64,000 nucleotides of DNA from Aplysia californica (lineage: Eukaryota > Mollusca > Gastropoda > Aplysiida > Aplysiidae), in the NCBI RefSeq assembly GCF_000002075.1, contig NW_004797368.1, positions 59,903-123,902 on the forward strand, in the 5' to 3' direction. Below, one piece after another: positions 11,450 to 22,718 of this stretch (position 1 is the first letter of the stretch; each line of letters starts with the position of its first letter). The notes beneath the pieces are model-generated. The model was not told where the DNA came from, ran no database searches, and saw only the letters and a program-made list of their open reading frames with translations. A program made the translations under genes and the position numbers.

Positions 11450-11457
11450 TGACGTCA
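11450..11457. promoter_or_regulatory. CRE palindrome (proximal)
   Basis: This is a second perfect TGACGTCA, 54 bp upstream of the Rab10 ATG. A pair of full CREs about 200 bp apart directly before a first coding exon suggests a bZIP-responsive promoter. Whether transcription starts here is inference. Confidence 0.55.
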
Positions 11458-11511
11458 TATTGTCATTGACTCTCACTGCTCGATATCTTTTTCATTACTC
11501 GAACGCGGAAG

Positions 11512-11638
11512 ATGGCAAAGAAAACGTACGATTTATTGTTCAAACTGCTGCTGATTGGAGACTCCGGTGTGGGGAAAACTTGTTTGTTGTTCAGATTTTC
11601 AGATGATGCTTTCAACACTACGTTTATTTCGACCATAG
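11512..11638 (+). CDS. RAB10: Rab10 exon 1
   Basis: It encodes residues 1-42 plus one base of G43, including the P-loop and switch I. Donor G|GTATGT. The start codon lies within AAGATGGCA, which resembles a YY1 core. Residue 25 is leucine where human Rab10 has valine, a conservative change. Confidence 0.97.
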
Positions 11639-14600
11639 GTATGTTAGATCGAGACTCTACTTTCAACTTTGTTCTTGTTGATGTTGCCATCATGTCATCA
11701 TGTTGGATTTGATCTCCACTGATGTCAGTCACTGATGATGATAGAATTATAATTTATAGGCTAATTCTATTCTAGATTTTAGATCTAAATCTAGAATAGA
11801 TCTAAAAGATAATGCAGATTAGGTTATCGTATCAGACCATGTATTCATTTTAAAAAATAAAATGCATTGACATTTGATAAATCTAAGGCAGACTAAGGCC
11901 AGCTCTATTCTCACCCCGGGTGAGAATAGCGCAGGCGCGCCTTTTACTTTTGGCTATTCTCACCCGGTGTGCGTTCACCGTTATAGTTAGCCTTGGCCAA
12001 CCAGTGTAGTGTTCACCCTGAACCACAGAATTTTACACTGTGATACAACAGAATTGTAGAATTCTGTGCCGTGACAAACATTCCAGTGTGCTCTTCTTGT
12101 GTTACAACTGTTACTGTTAGCCTAAAAGTGTGCAATTTTGTATGTGGACTGGGCAGTGGAGAGAGAGAGGAGTAGCGCGAGAACTTCCGGGCAAAACAAA
12201 ATGGCGACCCGCGTAGTTAGGCTCGATTCGAAAAGTTAAATAGCCGTAGCATCTTTTTTGACAATCAAATTAATTTACTTAAAATTGTGTTAGCATCATT
12301 TTTTATCTTTGTTTTGGTCAGTTTGATTGTCCACATCGATAGACAGTATTCAGAAAGAGACACAAAGAGAGGGGAAGAGTAGATCTTGCGAGAACTTCCG
12401 GGCAAAACAAAATGGCGACCCGCGTAGTTCGGCTCGATTCGAACCATAGCATCTTTGACTTTGTAGACGATCAAATTAGCTAGCAATGCCAATCGCCCGC
12501 TGCGCCTTGAGCCGGAAATCGGCCTCCGCGCGAGGGGTGTTTTTTGGGCCGCTTGGAATCAGAAGTGACTCTCTTCTAAATATTGTTACGGGAAAACTCG
12601 TGGACGAAAATAAATGAAACTCGGCAACCAATCAGAGGAAAGGTTAAACTAACGACATGCCAGCGTACAATCCCGAACGATTTCTAGATCCGGAGATATT
12701 GCCGTGTTTGTGCGAATTTCCTCTGCGGTTCAAAAACTTAAGCGGAGCTGCGGGTTGATCGCCGACCACAGAGGCGCCTCACATGTCTTTTTTATTGCTG
12801 TAAAATTTCAGATCTCTACGCTTAGTACATTTTACGTACCAACTTAAAATTACCACCCATCCATTGATAAAACACTAGAGCTGGAAACTAGATCACGCAT
12901 TCCAAACGCGAGGTGCGGGCATGCAAGAGGCGCGTGATCGCTAGGCGGCATGTGATTGGCTGCCTATAACTAAATAGGTCACCGATGACTTCATCGCAGG
13001 TTTTCCCGATAGCGCTTTACTGAGTTTTAGAAGGGGCGATCGCGTCACGGTAAAAACGATGTCACGCAATTCCACAAATTTCACGCAAATATCAGTCTTT
13101 AAGATCCAAAGTAATAAAGACATCGAAAAAGTGATAAAACTTACAGAACTAGATTCTGCACTAAAAATCACACGAAGATGCCAAGTTTCATTCATATATA
13201 TGCTCCAATTCATTACTGACTTATGAACAGTTTTTCCTCAAAATACATCAAGACATCCCACATTTTGGCGATATTTTCCTATGACATGAAGGTCCTCCAA
13301 AAGTTTGCAAACAAAAATCCTAATAACTTTTTTATTTATCAATGTATTTTTAAAATTTAAAAACCACAGTTCTTAGAATTTACTCTATTTTCATTTAAGC
13401 CCATTTTAAAGCAATTTGGATGAAAATTTAATTTTTCTTTGGCATTGCTAAATTAGCTTACTAAACTTTTGTGCCATAACGTCATTTTTTCTTAGCTTTT
13501 GTCAATTTGATCATCCACACCGATAGACAGTAGTCGGAAATTAGGAAAAACAGGTCTTGTTTCACACCGGGTGAGAATGGCCAATGCTGGGGTGAGAGGT
13601 CGATCGTATTTTTGTTCTCACCCTGGGTGAGGATAGCCACTTCCTAAATCTAATGTTTACCGTCGTACTTAGACTGCTTTCTTTGTGCAATGTCTGGTTG
13701 TTCTAGATTCTAGTTCTTTAGACTTAATATATAAAAGGCTAAACTTTTAGAATTTAATTTATAATCTAGTCTAGATCTAGATTAGATCTCTAGGCCTACA
13801 CTCTCTCTCTAGATCTATATATATAGATTCTATAAATAATGAAGAGTTAGATTCAAAATCAATTCAGATAGCAGCACTGTGTAGACTGTAGATCAACAAC
13901 ATAGTTTAGTTCTAGATTCTAGATCAAGAGAATCTCCTCTTCTTCTTCTATACCGTGGTTGGGGCAACCATGGGGGCACCACTGCATCTGACAACCAGCT
14001 CTCACCCTTTCTCTCTGTCCTCTGCTTTCCTCAGATTGTCACCCATTGTCTCCCCAGTCCAGTCTGTGATGTTTTCCTCCCTTCTCCTTCTCTTTCCTTG
14101 TATGGTTCCTTGTAGGATCTAGAATCTACAAGACTACAAATTAGCTATAGATCTAGATCTATATATGTTGGGCACGATCTGTCGATTTACGCAGCGCATT
14201 TGGTTGATCGAGGAAACGCTCGACAATCCATCGATTGTTGCGCATTCTGTTGATCAACGGATCGCGCAGCGCTTTCTGTCGATCCGTTTGGTTGCGCATT
14301 CTATAAATCTTACCCCTGAGTTTTGTTATGTTTTGTTGTCGCCCAGAGTGTAATTTGTTTCACTCACCAAAGTCAAACCGAAACTGAATGGAAGTAACTG
14401 GAAGTCAGGGTTTCAATAACGGAAGTTGAAATCAGGATTATAGGTCGGTGAGTATCACTCCGAACACTTGTTAAATTTTGAGTGGTTCAAGGCGATAATG
14501 GAGAAGGAAGCGCAGTTATTGTCTAAAAATCCTGGGTCTGTTTTTTTGACAAAAGAGAAGTTTGACATGATTGTTAAACCAACACACAACAATTTATCAC

Positions 14601-17600
14601 AAGCCATTAAATCTTGACCGTGTTTGGAATACCTCGTGAAGTACTCTGCCAATCAAGTCCATCCCAACACTGAGAGCAGGTGCTCGATTTAACGATTTAA
14701 CGTTGTGTCAATTTATCTGCCTCACTCAACCGTCAGCACTGTTCAACACACAACTCTTCTTGGAAGCAAAACAACAGGACGTCAAAGACTGACATGCTCA
14801 GTAAACCAATTTTCTTTTTTTTTTTATTCACTTGATCATCATAGTTTATCGATAAAATGCGCTGTAAGTATATTTCATGTATCGACAAAAAGCGCTGCGC
14901 GGTCCGCTGATCAACAGAATGCGCAACAATCGATGGATTGTCGCGCGTTTCCTCGATCAACCAAATGCGCTGTGCGATGGATCGCACAAATCGACAGGTG
15001 GTGCCCAACATATATACTGCCCTCCTGCTTTTACTTTTGGTCTAGAATGTCTTTATGTGGTTACTAGTTACAGTAATCATTGAGTAGAGAAAGGAAATAA
15101 GTTCAATTAAATAACCATGCCCGTGTCAGTCTGTCTGCAGTCTGCTTCTAAATATTTACAATCAGTCAAATGTTGTAATGTAGAGATTTCTAGATCTAGT
15201 CTATAAAACCCATGGCTCTGTGCTGTACTTAAGGCCTACTTCTAAACCTAGATCTACACTTTTTTACTGGAAGAGTTCCGCAAGGGGGCCGGCCAGCACT
15301 TACCATGACAAGGTCCACTGGGCAAACTATAGAATCTACAAGAGTTAAGGTTAAGGTGTGTTGTTGGTCGGCTGGCTCTCTGCAGAATGCCTTCCGTTTT
15401 TACTGTTGATGTGACGATATTTTTTTACTTTCCCTCCCGTCCCACACTTAGCTACCAGTTGTCCATTTTCTACTAAATATTGATGCGCTGAACACGAATA
15501 TATCAACTTCATTTCTGTCGCAAATTAATAGTTTTTAAAATATCTGATAATTCTTAATAGAGTTAGACGTGCTTTGGACCTATCGGAGGGTTCCAGGGGG
15601 GACTGGGGTAAAAGAAAATCTGGGGGGTTGCAATTTGATATTTTACAGTTAGATTTGAAGTTCTCTTGAAAATAATTCATTTGCAAACAGTGTTCCAGTT
15701 TGACACCCGCAGCAGTGCATTTGTGTGCGGGCGTGAAAATAAATATTTACCGATGTGACTATTACTTGTTTTTGTTGAGTTTTGAACTTCCTGCGTATGC
15801 AGAGATTGTATACCATTCGATGATGAATACCCAGCAAGTGGGCCAACTATGAATAATAAAAATTAGTAGCCTATTCTTTTACTTTCCCTCCCGTTTCAAA
15901 ATTAGCTGCTATACATGTGCCCATTTTCTTCTAAATTCTAGATCTACATTTGATACGCTGAATACGGATATCGACCTCTTTTCCGTCACAAGTTATTAGT
16001 TAAAATATATTTTTATGGTTTATAATGGAACTTTATCACTCTAATAAGCCTAATTGCATAGTAATTCTGTGCTTTGAGCCAACGGGGGATTTCAGGGGGG
16101 TAGGGTGTTTAAATAAGATACAAAATCTGGGGGGTTACAAGGGGTTACAGAACTTATAATTTGATGTTTTGCAGTGATTTGCGACAGTTTTAGTGGCTAT
16201 ATGTGTGATCTGCAGCAAATAATAGTGCAGTTTGACCCCCAAGGCAGTGCATCTGTGTGCGGGAGTGAAAGTAAAAAATTACCTATGAATCTATGAATTT
16301 TGTAATAGAAAGCTATTTTTTAAATTTTTTATGGCTTTGTCGTGGGCAGGGTCATTTTGATTTTGTCATACGCTCTTGATATGATACCACTTGCCTGCTT
16401 TCAACTTTAACAGCCAGGGTTAGGGACTTCCAAAGTTGTGGATTTAAACTGAAGTTTTACTTCACACAGGACTGGATACATTGCTTTTTATTTTACGTCC
16501 TGTTCATTGGGATTGAGCTCCCTTGTGTTTTTTTTTACTCTTTTAATTTGACAGAAAGTAGATTCGGGCAATTTCGCCACTCTCAGTTGGCTCGCAACAA
16601 AACAAGCCTACACCCCTCTCTATGCTCAACGTACATAACCCAAGTTTCGTCTGCAACTTTTCGTAGCCAATGAAAGTGCAGATAGTCCCTGATTGGTTTG
16701 CTTGCTAGTCGTACTTCACCTACTTCGTTCTTTTTTCAAGTGGATGTGGTGACGGGGAACTTTGCAAGTCCTTTTGGGGAAATTCACCATACTGGGAGAT
16801 CATCTTATTTCGTTATATATATATATGTAGATTATTAAACGCATGTAAAAACTGATCTTTTGTTAAATGGAAACTTGCATTTGCAGCTGCATTCACTTTG
16901 TCAACAATTTTATCTCTTCCCCTCTCAGCCCTCATTCCAAAAGTAGATCGGCCAGAGACATGGTCAGAAAGAGGTTTTTGGGAACAGTAAATTCCCAGGC
17001 TTCCTCGGAGCGGCTTTGTCCGCCTTAAATAGCTTCAATAGCTTTCTCTACATCACTTTAAGTATACTTGTCATTGATTCCCTTGCATGTTATTCCCATA
17101 ATAAAAGTGGTAAATCTAAGTAAAATAACAAATGGAAAATCAATAGACCTGTGTGTGACTCTGTGGCGAAGTTCCCCAACGAGAGAGATGAATTTCGTCG
17201 ACAAGGTGTAGATCTGAACATACGCAATTTTTTAACAGCAAAAGAGCACATAATTCATATAAACGACAATAAAATGCAGCAAATATAATACTTTAATCAA
17301 TAAAGCAGTTTTAACACACAATTTGAGTAAAAAGTGATGTACAACAAAGGTAGTGAGCAGGAGACACAGAAAGATAAAAATAGCGCAGGTGCAGCAGAGA
17401 TAAGAGCAAAAGAAGAGGACAGGGAAGATTAGTGTGGAGACACATGCTTTAAACACAGCGGTTATTCTTTGTCATAACAATTAATTTTTCTGATTGATCA
17501 ATCAATTCACAGGAATTGTTTCTGGTTGCAAGTAACTTGAAACTTAACTCTTCCTTGGTGGGTGTATCGAATTATTCCCATTTTAAATGGGTAGGGGGGG

Positions 17601-20600
17601 ACAGGTGGCGAATTTCCCCTCCTGGCAAAGGTACCCATATCTACTCTAGCCTTCAGAACAGAAAATTCCACCTGTCATCGCTGCAGTGTAGAGATGGTAA
17701 AAATTTGTCCCTGTGAGTCAGATTAGGAGGACATCCTGTGGATATGATGAAAGCTCACACTGCTGCAGGCTGTTAAAGCAAATTTTTTGCTATTACCCAT
17801 ACCTAGCTATTACTCACAACTGTGGTTTTTGGCTCTCTATAAACAGAACTATTCAGAGCTTTTTATGCAATCTGTGACATTCAAAATATTGCTGGGTATT
17901 TTTTGTTTGTTTTTTTTGTTTGGAGTTTTGTTGATGAAACAGAGGGAGCATTTTTGGAAGATACATTATCAGGCTTGCCATCTGTCTGGAGTTTCATGGA
18001 ACTATCCTTGGCTATCAAGAATTTGAGCGCATGATACACTGTTCTCAATCCAGTTCCACTCGATTTAAGTTTGTGTGTTATTACGTAATCTAGTGTTATA
18101 TAACCAGGGGTGCCGTTTTTCCGTTATTTTGGGCGGCGTCCGTTAGGAGCTTTGTTTTATTGTTGAACTGATATATGTGATCTTGTTTTGTTGCCTTTAT
18201 TGCTTCGACGCATGCTACATATGATTCTAGTCTCGAAAAATTTTCCAGTTATTTTTACATTTATTTATAAGTCCAATGGCATCCCTGTATAACATTGGGT
18301 GTCCCTGATTGAGTTTTGAAAAAATTGGCAAAACTTTTTATTTTTGCAAATGGTATTTGACTAAATATTTCTTGATAGTTACTAATTCGTAAACTGCAGA
18401 TATTTATGAGCTTTGAAAACTCACACTTTTAATCAACATATGTCCTCTATTATATCCATCATGTACTCATATAAATTTTTTTTATATATATGCTTTAGTG
18501 GTGGAAGATTTGTTTTCCAAAAAAAAGAAAGAAAAAATTAGAGTTTGAACAGGATGATCAGACATAGATTTCAGGTCTCAAGACTTGAATTTCATATGTT
18601 CTTCTCAAAGTCATCCCAGAGGTGGTTAAAGTATGCTTCATGCAGATTAACAATTAGGGGCATAATACTAAGGGCATCTTTTCCAGCCATCCTTTTCCTC
18701 CGTTGCCAGCTCTTTTATGTTTTCACTCTCAGCTGCTTGCTCACAATGAATGCTTGAACTACACTTACCCATACTGAACATGAGTATGAATCACTTGAAC
18801 AACAGCATTGTTCTCATTTTAGTGAAGGGGATATCTGCATGGTCGTCATCTTCGTTAAGTTAGAAATATGAGATAGCACTTCAAGAAGTTCATGTTTGGT
18901 AACTTAAAACATTGGTAAACCACTATCACATACATGACTTAATGGAGCCATTGTGACTGACAAGAGTTTAAATTGTGAATTGTGTTTAGTTGCCTTGTTT
19001 AATATCTGCACATATAACACTCATCGCTTGCTCTATTCGAAAAAATTTTATCAGTTAGAAATTGCTTCCTTCTGTGTATTTCCCCTGCTGCTCCTCTCTT
19101 CAAGAATCTTTTCAAGCAGAGAAGTTCACTAGTCTGGCTCAATGTGGTATCATTAATGATTGGGCTGGGAGGAAATTTGAGTTCCTTGAAGGAGATATTA
19201 TAAGTGAAAATGGGAATAATCCTCAGGTAGCATGCGATTTTAAGTTTGTAAGAGATAAGGTGTGAATGTACTGTTAATGTGGATACGCATAGTGTGTGTG
19301 TGTGTGTGTTTGGACGTGCAAATTTGTATTTGCATCATGTTGTGTATGTGTGCGTGTTTACACTTTTTTATATGCATTTTTGTTTTGTTTTTCTGCATGT
19401 TTATTGAGTGTTTTCTTGCATGCTACTGAATTCTTGGGCTTTAGTTTTGTAAATTTTATTCTGTCTTTTCCTGGGATTTTCCGTTGTTTCATTGATTCAG
19501 GGTTTATGTTGAATTTGATGTCAAGTCAATGTATGATGAATGGATACAAGATTCTTTGTATGAATCTAGATCTACATTGTGATACAAACTGCGCAGTTGA
19601 TAGACTTTTTCAGTAGATGTGTGTCTGGGGCTCTCATGGCCTTGAGGTTAAGGTTTTCACCTCTCATATAAAGGTCCTGGGTTCTAATCCGGGTAGCGAC
19701 CAAAAAATTTTCTTCTCTAAAATTGTCTCCTTTCACCTCCTTTCCTGCTCTCTAGCAATGTTCTGTCGTCTGCTTTCGTCTCCACTTTCTTCCCCCACCC
19801 CCTCCTCTGGGCTCTTGACTCTTTCTGTAGCCTTTCTACTGCTACTTCTTGGCTCCTTACTGCTGTCTTTCAGCCACACCCCTGATCTTCTGGTAGAAAA
19901 GATCTACACCTAGCCTTCTTGGACAAGGGCGAAAAATCTTGGATGTCTCGTGTGCAAGTTGCGCATGTTAAAGATCCCTTGGTGGTCTAAAATCGATAAG
20001 AGTAGGTTTCAGCCGCCACTGGGGCAAAATTCAAAATTTCCTACCAACTGTGTCCCATGCGCTCATATGACCTTATGCAATTGCGAGTGTCGTAAAACAC
20101 TTACCCCCCCCCCCTCCCCAAAAAAGAAATGTGTCTGGTTGATAAAAGTAAAAGTTTTGTAGCAAGTGTATTATCTCAGGACAAAAATCGCTTCATTGTT
20201 TCATTGATAGTCGGCGAATGCCTCTTGTAGGTTCTTCCTTAGTATATTTCCCTTAGGGAAATGATTTATGTAATAAATCAGTTCTTTTCAAGTGAATTTT
20301 TTCCATAGTACAGAATTGTTACAGCAGGCATGTTTTGTTCCTCTATCTGTTTTATGCAGGAAGAAGAAGTTATGGTTTTTCAAAGAAACTATCTATTTTT
20401 CAGGAATTGATTTCAAGATCAAGACAGTGGAACTTGGTGGCAAAAAGATTAAGCTCCAGATATGGTATGTGTCTCTCTTGTCCTCCTGTTGCCTTGCATT
20501 TATAAATGTGTGAGGTGTGTGTGTGCACGACGTTTGTGTGCACATTTTGTGTGTGTGTGTGTGTGTGAATGTGCATATTTTTTACCCTCTTCTCTGGCCC

Positions 20601-22623
20601 TGTGGTTTTGCTGTGTCAAACATGTTGGTCACTGAGGATGTGTCAAACCATGCCAAATGAAACTGTGTATTATGTGTAAATGATGGTTCATCGATATAAT
20701 GTCACAGCCTATGACATGTGAGTGGTGCCCGACATTGAATTGCCTATGTTAACGTTTCTGTGTGCTTTTTCTGTCCTTGTAGGGACACAGCGGGCCAGGA
20801 GCGTTTCCACACCATCACCACCTCTTACTACAGAGGCTCCATGGGCATCATGCTGGTCTATGATATCACCAACGTGAAGACCTTTGATAACATTTCCAAG
20901 TGGCTGAGAAACATTGATGAGGTAAGACATTCGTGGTGGGCTGTCTTTTGTACTGGGGTGGGCTGTCAGCCAGGAGATCAGTTGTACAAGAATTGTCTTT
21001 TTGTCTCTGACTTTTGAGTCTAAGACTTAAGTTTTGAGTTGGAAGTGTGTTAGTAGTTTACTTTTTTTGTGTATTAAATTGTGTATTGTGTCAGTGCCCT
21101 CGGACATGTTTGGGAGGGGGGTGCGCGCATGCATGTGTATGTCTTTTGTAAGGGGGAGTTGCAAACATTTGTCTGTGTGGGTAGGAGTATGTATGTAGTT
21201 TTGCCTTCCCTGGATGACTGGTGTGTTGTTGTCCCCAGCATGCTAATGAGGATGTGGAGAAGATGATCCTGGGCAACAAGTGTGACATGGACGACAAGAG
21301 ACAGGTGCCTACAGCACGCGGAGAAGCGGTGAGTGGATTTCATGGGGCATTTTTGCGTTTACGAAACACACATACATATATGGACAGACATACGCATGAA
21401 TGAAACAAACTACACACATGCATGCTCATGCGCTTGCACATGTGTGCTCACACATACACGCACGTACAATAAAAAAACCCACACACATGTATACACATAC
21501 ACAGACAAAAGCACACACACATACACACTTACACATATACAAATAAAACAATGAGATAATGTGACAGTGTAAGAACGCTGGTTCACACACTCAGACATAC
21601 ATGTTACTTGTCACCTTTCTTGGTCTGACTATTCTTCTACTTTTAAAAATGATGACCCAGTGACCCTGATGATATGGTTTGTGAGATAAGGTTTATTGAG
21701 TAAAAGTTGCAGGTAATGTTCTATTTTTAGCTCTGTCTATTAACCCCTGAGGCACTATCTGAGGACGTTAGTCATTGCTAGAGGAGTTGAATGTATCAGT
21801 GTGGTATTCTGCTATCTCTGGAATGTCTGCAAGTTCTTTATTAACTGCTTTGGTCAACAAGCTGTTCTGATGTATAGCAGTAGGATCATAGTTGGTCCAT
21901 GTGCTGACTCCACAATCAAAACTTAGGATGGTCAAAACTTTTACCCCAACAATGAGCAGACATTTAGTTTGTTTTTACAGAGATCTTGGGGGGTGGGTGG
22001 GTGGTTGGGGGGTGTCAATTTGTTTTACAGGAAAGCCCATTTCCTGTGTCTGTACTAGTGGTTAGGCTTTCAGACTAACAACTGTAAGGTCGTGGGTTTG
22101 AATCCCACAGGGAGCCTAATGTTATGTCCTTGGGAAGGCACTTTACACAAATTTTCCTCACTTCACTCAAGGTGGGAATGGATACCTGGCTATAAATAGA
22201 GAAAAATCATGTCGGTGTTTAATCAGCTACTTGCTCTGTGTGCTTCCCGAGAAACTGAGAATGTTTCTGGGTGTTCTAGGGTCTGCTAGGGTAATAATAT
22301 AGATTGTAATTGTAAAGCACATAGAGATTGCAGCTGAGCAAGGATATGCACTATACGAATGCTATTTACTATTATTATTATTACCTGTACTTGGAGGATT
22401 ATCTGATTGGAATAGCATTTAGCTGACATGTAGTGTGTACAGTACCTCAATGTTCCAGACTTCTATTGTATGTGTACTGGATACTTGTATCTGTGTACAT
22501 TCTTCAGATCGGCCGTGAACACAACATCCCGTTCCTGGAGACCAGCGCCAAGGCCAACATCAATGTGGAGAAAGCCTTCATGAACCTGGCACAGGCCATA
22601 CTCAACAAAGTCAGTGATCTGTC

Positions 22624-22718
<95 letters not shown>

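Noticed and set aside
22060-22130. Functional tRNA genes (also at 1900, 2400, 3110, 19640, 32150, 36620, 39680)
   Set aside because: They have A- and B-box-like motifs but imperfect stems, and are joined to SINE bodies, so they are tRNA-derived SINE heads.
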